Positions 36,834-56,826 of a stretch of 64,000 nt of DNA are shown here, piece after piece (the first letter of the stretch is position 1; every line of letters begins with the position of its first letter). The stretch lies in assembly GCF_036373705.1 (NCBI RefSeq), contig NC_089853.1, forward strand, positions 29,967,568-30,031,567. The letters run 5' to 3'. Source of the DNA: Amia ocellicauda. Lineage: Eukaryota; Chordata; Actinopteri; Amiiformes; Amiidae. Below the pieces are notes generated by a model, which saw only the letters and a program-made list of their open reading frames with translations, had not been told where the DNA came from and did not search any database. A program made the position numbers and the translations under genes.

Positions 36834-37993
36834 CTGTTACAGAAACAAACAGCAGTCCAATAATACCATGACAGTGTCAACCCAGAAAAGGCTCATATTT
36901 ACAAGAAACTAAAACAAATGCATCAATTATATATAGGCCTAGTTATTTACGTGCAGCTTTGTTCAGGTTTACCGCGTCAACAACCACAAAACAATCGTCA
37001 CTTTTCACGACTGATGAGATACTGCCATCGTTGTCTGTTTTTCCCCAGAGTATTGCAAATGTTAAAAATGCAAAACTTTCTATTAATTGATCGTATATTA
37101 CTCTCCCTAGCTGACATATTAAAAAATGCATATAAACACAGTCGCCATTCCTGTGTGGTTTCTCAACGGTTACGTGTCGTAAACGCTATCCTATCCTTTT
37201 ATATTTATTTATATAGTATTATGTCTATTATTAATCCCTGTAAAATAATACGTATTTTCGAAGCTGAAAACTTTTGGATGAGGATATCGTGAATGTTGAC
37301 AGTACACAGATTTGTATACGTCATACAATTGTAACACTAAACAGACTGTACTAAAATAATTATTTACTAAATAATTTGTTCCACTTAACAGAAAAACGTT
37401 CAAAAATCAATGGGTGCCAGTACTAGATTTCTCTTGTTTTACCGTTGAGCGTCTGCGGTGTTTACAGTGTGAATATCCTGCACTTTAACCTCACAAGGGC
37501 TGTGCTGTCTGTACGCAGCAGCTCCGACTGGAAACATTTCCGTCCGGAACTTTAATACTGACAGTTATGCATCCCGTCTCCATTGTTTTTTTTTTTTAAA
37601 GCATTATAAAACTGTTACTGTTGAAATAGTGTGGCTTTATGAACGACTGAATGTGATACACTTGGATTGTTACAGACAATACAATACCTACCTACCTCAA
37701 AACCAAAGTGTAGTATTTCAATGGAAGAACAGATACATGGAAATGTGTATGAACTGTACCATGTCACCCAATAAAACATGTTGTAACTTTAAACTGTAAC
37801 TGGTCCATTTAAGAAGAAAACAAAATCTGTAAAACATTACTACATAAAAGTACAAGATGCAAGTTCACTTTGCATAATCCGTGTGTGTGTGGTTATATGT
37901 GTACACAAACACACACACACACATATACCATATATGTTGACTAGCTTGAAAAGCATGTACAACAGAAGATGCAGTCAAATGTATTTAAAAGTA
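36834..37993. other. 5' region of the CCCH/CHY gene and adjoining intergenic sequence
   Basis: A splice acceptor (AG on the minus strand at 36834-36835) precedes the ATG exon. A possible 5' non-coding exon ends at a CG/GTAAAAC donor near 37443 on the minus strand, in a locally CpG-richer stretch at about 37440-37560 that would be the promoter. The rest is AT-rich, with a GT/CA-rich patch at 37879-37923. Confidence 0.35.
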
Positions 37994-39027
37994 CAGTACT
38001 GTGCAAAAGTTTTAGGCAGGGGTGAATGCTTTCAAAAATAGACATGTGAATAGATCATATTTATCAATTAACTAAATGCAAAGTGAGTGAACAAAATCCT
38101 TATTTGGTGTGACCACCCTTTGCCTTCAAAACAGCATCAATTCTTCTATGTACACTTGCACAAAGTCAGGGATTTTGTAGGCATATAGTCAGGTGTATGA
38201 TTAAACAATTATACCAAACAGGTGCTAATGATCATCAATTCACTATGTAGGTTGAAACACAATCATTAACTGAAACAGAAACAGCTGTGTAGGAGGAATA
38301 AAAAAGCCATACCTCCGATGTGGAAACAAGGCCAAGCGGCTCAACTATGCACGAAAACACAGGAACTGGGGTGCAGTGGACTGATGAGTCAAAATGTGAA
38401 ATATTTGGCTGTAGCAGAAGGAAGTTTGTTCGCTGAAGGGCTGGAGAGTGGTTTGGGGCTGCATTTTTGCAAATTAAGTTGGAGATTTGGTCAGAATGAA
38501 TGGTCTCCTCAATGCTGAGAAGTACAGGCAGATATTTATCCATCATGTAATGCAATCAGAGAGGCATCTGACTGACCCCAAATTTATTCTGCCGCATGAC
38601 AACGACCCCAAACACACCGACAGTCATTAAGAAGTATCTTCAGTGTAAAGAAGACTGAGGAGTCCTGGAAGTGATGGTATGGCCCCCACAGAGCCCTGAT
38701 CTCATTGAGTCTGTCTGGGATTACATGAAGAGAGAGAAGCAACTGAGGCTGCCTAAATCCACAGAAGAACTGTGGTTAGTTCTCCAAGATGTTTGGGTCA
38801 ACCTACCTGCCGAGTTCTTTCAAAAACTGTGAGCAAGTGAACCTAGAAGAATTGCTGCTGTTTTGAAGGCAAAGGGTGGTCACACCAAATATGGATTTGA
38901 TGTAGTTCTTCTATTCACTTACTTTGTATTTTGTTAATTGATAAATATCTATTAACGTCTATTTTTGAAAGCATTCTTACTTTACAGCATTTTTTTCACA
39001 CCTGCCTAAAACTTTTGCACAGTACTG
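37994..39027 (+). mobile_element. decayed Tc1-like transposon
   Basis: The terminal repeats are CAGTACTGTGCAAAAGTTTT and its inverted copy, and the similarity extends over about 160 bp at each end. The TA duplication is clear on the left (37992-37993) and blurred on the right. The middle carries a broken transposase (described separately). Confidence 0.88.
38310..38920 (+). pseudogene. degenerate Tc1 transposase fragment
   Basis: Pieces of a Tc1 transposase can be followed in shifting frames: HDNDPKHT with the second catalytic Asp near 38597, WPPQSPDLI followed by SVWDYMKREK where PIE should be, and a tail ending RIAAVLKAKGGHTKY. In-frame stops, frameshifts and loss of the N-terminal half show that it cannot encode an active enzyme. 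The expected catalytic Glu context (NPIE) has been altered to IES. Confidence 0.85.
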
Positions 39028-40121
39028 CATATATACATCTTGTTTATGTTGGTTATTTATTAAAACGATGTATAGATTTGTTCTTGTGTTTATGCATTAT
39101 GTTTTTCCTTCATATGTCAATATTTTAGTTATCACTGACATCCACCTTAGTGAAAGGCTGAATGACACCTACTCATTCTGTTATGTTTGAGTTCTCATCG
39201 TACTTTTGGGGTGTTCTCTGCTGCTTTCCCTGCTGTAATGAACCCTGCACACACTCTTGTTTTACTTGTGGCTGTCTGTACTTAGTTTCTTTCTTCAGCT
39301 TCAGTAATTCAGCTGTCAGTTTATTTTTATTTTTTTCATGCTGCCTCCTCCCCCAGGAAAGGCAGTACTTAGGGAGGAATGTGCATTTTGTTTACCCAAA
39401 GAAAATGTACACCGCAAAGGGGGAAATCTCAATATTTCACTTTTTTCAGGAGAAAGGCTGTTTTTTTTAAATATTACCCAAAACCCCTTTGAGTTTGTAT
39501 TTATTCATACCTGGGGTTAGCATGTATAACCAAGGCCATAGTGTCTTAACCTGATTAATAGAGAATGAAGACGTTTATTGAATTGAAAACAAAGCATCTC
39601 TGTGGCTGTAAGGGAGCATAAACCTTTATGAAAATTCAAACATTTGTCCCTGCACAATAAGTCTGTAAAATTGAGCATTTCAATTTTAAACAATTATAAA
39701 AAAAATATATATAGGAGAGGTGTCGCAGCCTAGCCATTGCCTGGGCATAAACATTACCAGGAGACTCCGTTTATTTACAGTGATAAAGGTCTTCAAAAAG
39801 TATACGACTCACAATCAAGCTCGACCGTAATCCAGGTCTTTCAAGCTCAGGACATTTGGTCAAATACACACAAAACAAAACAGATTAAGGACGCACTTTT
39901 CTCTCCTTTTAAACGGTGCACAGGTGATTAAATCAATTGCAATCATAATTACCTTGTTAACTTAAAAGAAACGTGTCAATCATAATTAAGGCAGCAATTA
40001 ACAAACTGTTTTGATGTAAATGGCGAAATAGTACTAATAATAACAGTTAGAAACGATGAATAGATTAAATGATGCATGGGATCCCATTACATGTTAATTG
40101 CTTTGCCATTCAAACAAACAG

Positions 40122-40126
<5 letters not shown>
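39028..40126. other. sequence between two Tc1-type elements
   Basis: No supported gene. Open frames of 60-100 codons here lack domains. The part from 39715 to 39990 has a repeat-like character, with TCATAATTA occurring more than once, but no ends can be defined. Confidence 0.4.

Positions 40127-40164
<38 letters not shown>
40127..40164. repeat. (CA)n microsatellite, left flank of the DD36E element
   Basis: About 19 CA dinucleotides ending two bases from the transposon end. Confidence 0.95.
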
Positions 40165-40166
<2 letters not shown>

Positions 40167-40169
<3 letters not shown>

Positions 40170-41384
40170 TCACCTAAAGGATTATTAGGAACACCTGTTC
40201 AATTTCTCATTAATGCAATTATCTAACCAACCCATCACATTGCAGTTGCTTCAATGCATTTAGGGGTGTGGTCCTGGTCAAGACAATCTCCTGAACTCCA
40301 AACTGAATGTCTGAATGGGAAAGAAAGGTGATTTTAGCAATTTTGAGCGTGGCATGGTTGTTGGTGCCAGACGGGCCGGTCTGAGTATTTCACAATCTGC
40401 TCAGTTACTGGGATTTTCACGCACAACCATTTCTAGGGTTTACAAAGAATGGTGTGAAAAGGGAAAAACATCCAGTATGCGGCAGTCCTGTGGGCGAAAA
40501 TGCCTTGTTGATGCTAGAGGTCAGAGGAGAATGGGCCGACTGATTCAAGCTGATAGAAGAGCAACTTTGACTGAAATAACCACTCGTTACAACCGAGGTA
40601 TGCAGCAAAGCATTTGTGAAGCCACAACACGTACAACCTTGAGGCGGATGGGCTACAACAGCAGAAGACCCCACCGGGTACCACTCATCTCCACTACAAA
40701 TAGGAAAAAGAGGCTACAATTTGCACAAGCTCACCAAAATTGGACAGTTGAAGACTGGAAAAATGTTGCCTGGTCTGATGAGTCTCGATTTCTGTTGAGA
40801 CATTCAGATGGTAGAGTCAGAATTTGGCGTAAACAGAATGAGAACATGGATCCATCATGCCTTGTTACCACTGTGCAGGCTGGTGGTGGTGGTGTAATGG
40901 TGTGGGGGATGTTTTCTTGGCACACTTTAGGCCCCTTAGTGCCAATTGGGCATCGTTTAAATGCCACGGCCTACCTGAGCATTGTTTCTGACCATGTCCA
41001 TCCCTTCATGACCACCATGTACCCATCCTCTGATGGCTACTTCCAGCAGGATAATGCACCATGTCACAAAGGTCGAATCATTTCAAATTGGTTTCTTGAA
41101 CATGACAATGAGTTCACTGTACTAAACTGGCCCCCACAGTCACCAGATCTCAACCCAATAGAGCATCTTTGGGATGTGGTGGAACGGGAGCTTCGTGCCC
41201 TGGATGTGCATCCCACAAATCTCCATCAACTGCAAGATGCTATCCTATCAATATGGGCCAACATTTCTAAAGAATGCTTTCAGCACCTTGTTGAATCAAT
41301 GCCACGTAGAATTAAGGCAGTTCTGAAGGCGAAAGGGGGTCAAACACAGTATTAGTATGGTGTTCCTAATAATCCTTTAGGTGA

Positions 41385-41387
<3 letters not shown>
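40167..41387 (+). mobile_element. intact Tc1/mariner DD36E transposon
   Basis: A 1,221-bp element with perfect 29-bp inverted repeats (40167-40195 and 41359-41387) beginning CACTCACCTAAAGGATTATT, flanked by TA on both sides (40165-40166 and 41388-41389). It carries one full-length transposase frame. The spacing of 36 residues between the second catalytic Asp and the Glu matches the DD36E group described as Incomer, as far as I remember; the family name is an inference. Perfect ends and an open frame point to recent activity. The insertion sits where a CA tract would meet a TA tract. Confidence 0.95.
40315..41355 (+). CDS. Tc1/mariner transposase, DD36E type, full length
   Basis: Cut-and-paste transposase of 346 residues, uninterrupted from ATG to stop. 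The N-terminal 120 residues hold two helix-turn-helix regions (for example AGLSISQSAQLLGFSRTTIS at 21-40) and a basic GRKC segment. The RNase H-like catalytic core has Asp155 (VAWSDES), Asp246 (QQDNAPCHKG) and Glu283 (PIEHLW), with 36 residues between the last two. A glycine-rich GGGGVMVWG box lies at 190-198. All catalytic residues are present and the frame shows no damage, so it could be active. The start 148 bp from the left end is the first ATG. The coding sequence ends four bases before the right inverted repeat. Confidence 0.95.
   Translation: MGKKGDFSNFERGMVVGARRAGLSISQSAQLLGFSRTTISRVYKEWCEKGKTSSMRQSCGRKCLVDARGQRRMGRLIQADRRATLTEITTRYNRGMQQSICEATTRTTLRRMGYNSRRPHRVPLISTTNRKKRLQFAQAHQNWTVEDWKNVAWSDESRFLLRHSDGRVRIWRKQNENMDPSCLVTTVQAGGGGVMVWGMFSWHTLGPLVPIGHRLNATAYLSIVSDHVHPFMTTMYPSSDGYFQQDNAPCHKGRIISNWFLEHDNEFTVLNWPPQSPDLNPIEHLWDVVERELRALDVHPTNLHQLQDAILSIWANISKECFQHLVESMPRRIKAVLKAKGGQTQY

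Positions 41388-41420
<33 letters not shown>
41388..41420. repeat. (TA)n microsatellite, right flank of the DD36E element
   Basis: About 16 TA dinucleotides directly after the transposon. Confidence 0.95.
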
Positions 41421-41424
<4 letters not shown>

Positions 41425-42108
41425 TACTAATTATTTGTTGCTTTTTTGCTTGTCCTGACCCTGGATCTTTACTGGACCTATTTGCCTATTAGGTAAGTGC
41501 ATTTAATTGTAAATATATTTACAGGGAACATTCAATGTCCATGTGAGGGTCTCCTGTCACAAGAGGAATGTGTTAGTTAAAACTGAATATTTATATCTGG
41601 TCAGCCACACTTTGAACTGCAAATCTGGACATGGCTCCTGTTTAGCTTTTTCATCTTGTATAATCTTTTTAATGTGTTCGTTGTCAATGTATATTTTCAA
41701 CTAGTAATGCTTGAGACATAGAAACAGAATAATGAGGTTAGGGAGTGTGTATGTGTGTGTATGTGTGTGAATGCCATCAATAAATGAACCAGGAAAGGGA
41801 AAAAGGAAAAGCTTGATGAAACAAATTAACTCTCTTAATAATTTCTCTTTCACTTCTGTTGTGTGTCTTAGAGTTGTGCTTTTGTCCTCTTCATTTGGCG
41901 TGTTTCTGTATAGGACTTTGTTTTGCAATTTAGGATTAAGATACAGGTGACTATTTGACTGCCTAGGTTACTAGACCCTGAGTGCACCTCAGTGCTACAT
42001 TACATCTCTAAATTATTAAGGAAGGCACGAAACGTAATGCTACATCATAGTGAGTTCTCTTGTATCTGGAAACCAATGGTTTTGGTCACTTGCATTGCAC
42101 CCTGTGTT

Positions 42109-42127
42109 TGTACACTAGGTGGCAGGG
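42109..42127 (+). promoter_or_regulatory. candidate CTCF site, forward
   Basis: CACTAGGTGGCAG fits the CTCF core consensus in forward orientation, 1.27 kb upstream of the tspan3 start codon. Match made by eye; occupancy unknown. Confidence 0.45.
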
Positions 42128-43169
42128 TAAGACTTTCTCTGCAGGACTGTTCCTACATGACATGAGGACTGCTTGATTAAACAGATGCTTCCAGGTTAAA
42201 TAATGTCCTGAAATTTAGCTAATTTCAAATGAAACAAGTATGTTTTAGGCTAGATAACCAGTTTGCAGCTTGGTATACCGTCACTACAATACAGTGTGAT
42301 ATGTGCATAGGGTATCATCAACATCAGAATGGTGCCTTAATCATTTCATAAAAGTCTGTGCAGATGTATATGTACTCTATAAAACATGTATAATTTGTCT
42401 TTCTCTTGCCTGATTCTAGAAGTAATATCAATGCATATGTAAATTATTTCTAGTTATCAAATTATTTTTCTGAACATTCATGTGTCTTCTGGTTTTCGTT
42501 CCACCTCAAATCTCAGTTGCTTAATTTAACAACTTATTTGCTGAATTCAACCAAATCAAGCATTATTTCCAGGTTGTATCTAGGTGATAGTAATAAGAAG
42601 ACTGACCGTATCTGTAGAACAGTGGCCCTCCAGGGCAAAGGGGGTAGCCAATCAATAGACAGGCAATGATCAATAAATCATTGCACCAGAATTAAATATG
42701 GAGTTTAAAATAGTGAAATGCAGGCCCAGGTTGAAGTAAAACAAATGTACTTATGGGTCATCCAAGGTCCAATGCATCATAATTGAAATACCGGAGGACA
42801 TGTGCCATTGTCTCTAAGTAAATAATTAGACACATTAAGCTTTTAAGACCCTGATGCTCTAATTTATGTATGTCAAAAAAGCCTTGTATCTGTCTTTGGA
42901 ATTTGTGAGTGGGCCATTTATTGATCTCATCCAGACATGAGTGTGGAGGGCACATTTTGCAAAGAAAATCTAACAAGATTTGAATGTGCCATGTTTTATT
43001 TATTCTGTATTATTGCATTACTTTTGATGTGTGAATGGTTGAACTCATAGAATAAGCCGACTGTCTGATATTTGAGGACTTACTTCTCAATATAAAATGC
43101 TGTAACTACTAAAGACGGCACGATTTCTATGAATTCAATGTACATAACGGTGATGAGGACTTTGAAGAC

Positions 43170-52490
<9,321 letters not shown>

Positions 52491-52646
52491 AGAGGGAAGC
52501 AGTACACCTGGGCTGGGAATCTGGTCTGTGGGGGATGTTTCAAGAGGACAAACACTGACTAGCTTTCTTCTCCTATAGTAAGCTAAAGCACACCTTGCAT
52601 AGTTCAGGACTGCTATTAAAGTACACTGGTGATGGGTCAAACCGCA

Positions 52647-52652
52647 AATAAA
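52647..52652 (+). terminator. proximal polyadenylation signal of tspan3
   Basis: AATAAA 157 nt after the stop codon. Another AATAAA at 53420-53425 and one near 53894 could give longer 3' UTRs. Confidence 0.6.
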
Positions 52653-54775
52653 ACTATTTATTTCCATGCTTTGTAAGTTGGTATTTTAATTTAAACATTA
52701 AAAAAAAAAACTGCTATGAAATGCTATTAGCCAAAATCTAAAATAGATGTGCATATTAACGTCTTTTTTTTTTTTTTTTTTGCCAGGGAAAGGCAAATGT
52801 TAGCTACAGGAAATTGAGATCTGCTAATGAATCTACTGTATGGAAGGAAGATTTTTCTTTCCTAATGTGGCAGTTGGCACTGTATGTAGAACTTTGGAAA
52901 TATTTTATAAATATTTAATACTACATGTAAATATAAATACTAAAGGTGGGGAGCCATGTGTTTATAAGGCCTCATGTTGATGCATTGTATGGATTGGAAC
53001 AGTTCCTGCCCATCACCAGTCTGCATTATTGAATAGGAGTAATATCAGTCTAATGTAAGGTCCTCATGTAGATACAGGATTGTATAGCTATGTCTGTTTT
53101 TAGTCCCAGAAATCAAAATTTAAAATTGATTATTGATTCAAGATGAAGGTATGATCCTCAAAAATATCCATTTAACAATCGGTCATTTCTAAACTTTTTC
53201 TTTTGTGGGGATTAATCTATATGCACTACATTATTGATACTAAAATGTTTAGTTTTTTGTTTTTTCTTTCCATTTTTTGCAGTGGTGTGTGTGGAGTGTA
53301 CTGTTAAGAAATAGGTTTTAAAGTTGATTTGGGGAAATATGTAGCCATGTAGAATAACACTATCATGTAAAACTGAAATTAATGTAAATAGGTTTGAAAA
53401 GGAAACAAACTTTCAATTAAATAAATCTCTGTAAATTCCAAATGAAGGGTAACTTCACACGTCTGGTTGTATTTTGCATCTTACTAATCTTATCGGTCAC
53501 TTTTTTTTTTTTTTATGCCTTTCCTAGGGATGCTTTGGCAACTTTTTGATCTTGGTTCACATGTCCAGATTTTATTCTTTGATGCATCTGGCTTATGATG
53601 ACGAAAGCTCACAGTTTACAATAGGATAATGCATTGCCTTTTTAAAAACCTTTGAAGTAATAAGATTGTGATTGTATTTCCCTAAACATCTGGTGCACTT
53701 TGCTGGACATGTGTTACCGATTTTACACATTTTAGATCCTTCAGAAATTTGAGATCGAATACTCTGCCCCCCTCTGCAGTTTTAGGGATTTAACCACAAG
53801 TTTATTGCTTTAACAGTGGTGACGACTTGATGGTTTGATGGTTCAGTCTTTAAATCAATCTTCCAAAATCTTTTTTTTTCACTCCCTTGATAGTAATAAA
53901 GATTGGGTATTGGTAAGCTACAAATGCACCATTAGTTTAATTTTGGTCCTTGTATAACAGGAGTTTCAGATTGGTTGGAATGGAACTTGGCTATGAGTTT
54001 GCATGAAAGCAGGGAGATTACATTATGACCATGAATATATTCGTAATATCTTACCCTTAGATTTAATTTGGTATAATTTAATGTGGTGTTCACTTCTATA
54101 CATTTCATTTGCATTGAAGCTTTTCTTGTCACAAAGCTGAGACAGAAGTCAAAAAGCTGCAAGACATTCATGTGACGTGATCAGTCTTTTCACAGACACG
54201 GAGCCTCACTGGAGGAATGCCTTGGAATTGGGGCTGCTCTTCAGACAAAGCAGGGTAACTCACAATGGTGTATTGTCTGCATGGCTTTCTTATTGTAGGA
54301 GTTAGAATCCTCATGCTTGCATAACATCCTTGTCCTGAAATGGGTTAAAGTTCGCCGGTTTCCCAGGGATGGTAACTGTTATGCTTGAATTGTTCTGGGG
54401 GAAAAAAAGCCAGGAAAAAAAAAAAAAAAAAAATGCCTGCTTTAACATTTTAACCTTCCATAGTGACCAGGAATCCCTGATCAGATTATATCCAAGATAT
54501 TCCTTTCTTAAAAAAGAAACTATACATTTAACCATTTATTCAACAACAATCAAAAATGAAAACTGGGTACATCCTTGCATTGAATTATTGCACCCCTTTA
54601 GCGGTTAATTGTTGCAGAGAAGAACCAGATGCTATCCTATTACATATTAAATGAGCTTCCAGTTAGTTAAGTCAGTGTTTATTTTTTGAATGCCACATTT
54701 ATCCTCATCTCTAGTTCAAAGCCTTTTTTAAATAATTGTTAAAAAACTGATCCGAGGGGGGCTTTAAATGGATGG

Positions 54776-54794
54776 TTGTGCCCCCCAGTGGTAG
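54776..54794 (-). promoter_or_regulatory. candidate CTCF site, reverse (weaker)
   Basis: The minus strand reads CTACCACTGGGGGGCACAA, a fair match to the CTCF consensus with one unfavourable core base. Found by eye. Confidence 0.35.
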
Positions 54795-55429
54795 GTAGTC
54801 GTCCTATTCATTCAGTACGGTGCTTTTTGAGTGCAGTAGGTCTGAAATGCCGCTTTTTTCACCTCGGATAGATGAGCCTCCTTTTGTCACCTGAGCCCTA
54901 CTTTTTTTTCAGGCCTCTTTGAGTAAATGTATTCATGACTCAAATTACAAGGATCCTTCTAATCTAACTCATCTTGTAACCAGACACGCAGGCCCCAGAC
55001 AGATCGAGATATTACTTTCACCCGACTCTTGAGTGTGAAGCCTCTGCATTTCAAGCCCAGTACATGCCTGGTTTCTCCTGTGGAAATCTAATCCAGCTGC
55101 TCCGTCTACTCGCAAGAAGGAAATGAAGCCGTACGGGAGTACCATGGAGACCTGTATGCAAATTGAGAAGAGCGATAACAAAGAAATCCATCTTTTATCG
55201 TTAGCAGAGCAGTCTCCATCCACCTGAGTGTTTCTCAGTCATGAACATTGTTTTTCCTATCACTCCAGTGAACCGGCAGCCTGTCTCTGCTGATCAGCTT
55301 TAATCGGTCCTTATAAGCGTGGAGGGGATGGCTGTACACCCACAATGAAATGAAACCATATATTTTTGAATAACGCAGCTGTGATATTGAGTGTTTTTCT
55401 GGGGGCTTCAATTGTTAGGCAATCTGGTT

Positions 55430-55453
55430 TTGTGTGTGTGTGTGTGTGTGTGT
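55430..55453. repeat. (GT)n microsatellite
   Basis: About 12 GT dinucleotides. Confidence 0.9.
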
Positions 55454-55860
55454 TTTATTTGTATTCACTTCAAATGTGGTTTAAAAGCAAGGTGTGCTTT
55501 GCACTTCTGAACAGTGTAGCTCAGCCAACAGAAACTGGTTATGTGGGGGTTGTGGCTGATGTGGACCCATGGCTGCAGAGTTGCTGTATAAAAGACCGCT
55601 TATGTGTTTAGTTCATAAATGGAAAGTTGACACCATCATCACCCCCAGCTTCTCACTTTCATTTGTATGTGCCTCAGTGTCAAGGGACGGTGTGCATTTG
55701 TTAATCTTCAAAAGAGAGAGCCATTTTATTAGAATATTTGATCAGCATTTATGATACCATAGACTGATTTCTGCAAGATAAGTAGAATGTTTAGCCGTTG
55801 CGGTAGGGCCTTGTCAACCCTTGTGGGCTTCTGGAGGCCTTGTAAACCCAGCACTCTTGT

Positions 55861-55888
<28 letters not shown>
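55861..55888. repeat. (TA)n microsatellite
   Basis: About 14 TA dinucleotides. Confidence 0.95.
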
Positions 55889-55892
<4 letters not shown>

Positions 55893-56308
55893 ACTTGGGT
55901 TTGGTTGTTGTAAACTACTGCCCAAATATATATATACACAATTTTCACTTTAAAGACAGAGGTGAGAAAAGGGTAAGTAAGCGGATTAGCTGTAAGATAT
56001 ATATTCACAAGCTATCCTACACTTGGGCTCTTTATTTATTCATGGGGTATAAAACAGTGGGTAAAGGATCTTTTAATTTGATATCTTCATGCTATCTGAA
56101 ATCTATTGGTACTGGGCTTAGTCAGCCAATCAGATTTGCAAGAAACTCAATCACATGGGTCTACAGCAGGCACTGTGCCATACACACACACCCCAAAAAT
56201 ACTTCCTTTCTCCTCAGCTATAAAACTCAGGATTTAGCAACCTAATAGTTAAAAATATAGTTGAACCTGAATTTCAGAGAACTCAGAAGGCATTCTGATA
56301 ATTGGGTC

Positions 56309-56314
56309 TTTATT
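56309..56314 (-). terminator. polyadenylation signal of pstpip1
   Basis: AATAAA on the minus strand about 515 nt after the pstpip1 stop codon. Confidence 0.5.
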
Positions 56315-56826
56315 TAGACTGCTGGCTATTTCATGGTTACTTATGATTACGATTTGCACATAAAGGGTCAAAATAGTTGGCTTTGTACCTGTGGACGCTC
56401 CAGGCTCTGTGGCCTACATTCAACACAACCTTTCATAATCTGGGCTCTGAGGTGACCCATGCTCTTAACAGCCATTTGTTTTAATCAACACAATTAAAAT
56501 CACTTCTATTGACTTGGGGAGACGGAATGGTGTATTGGGTATCCGATTTAGTGCTTTAACATTGGAAGTCACTATTAAGAAATGTGCTGTACTTGTGAAA
56601 TCATGACCCTGGTTGTATCACACAATCAAGCTCCTGCTAAGATAGCAGTTGAACACATCTTTCAGGAAATAAAACTCTGTGGTCCCGAGGTAGGAGAAAG
56701 TTCAGATGTAAATTAGGAGCTTGGCCTTCCAGGGCCGGGTTCACAAATGTAGATTGTGTGCCGCTGCTTTAAAACGACTCCCATAGTTCCTTTGTTCCTC
56801 TCTGTGGAAAGGTGGTTGCAGGTTTC

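Larger units (their letters stand above)
52653..56308. other. tspan3 3' UTR and tspan3-pstpip1 intergenic region
   Basis: No further coding exon. The part up to about 53.9 kb may be long tspan3 3' UTR, since it is A/T-rich with repeated AATAAA signals. Poly-T/poly-A tracts occur at 52765-52782, 53501-53514 and 54415-54433, with GT and TA microsatellites listed separately. Confidence 0.5.

Noticed and set aside
36337-36912. Long frames of 120-158 codons on both strands over the first CHY exon
   Set aside because: Shadows of the GC-rich coding exon; the CCCH frame is the real one.
38235-38555. 106-codon minus-strand frame
   Set aside because: Lies within the decayed Tc1 element, antisense to its transposase remnant.
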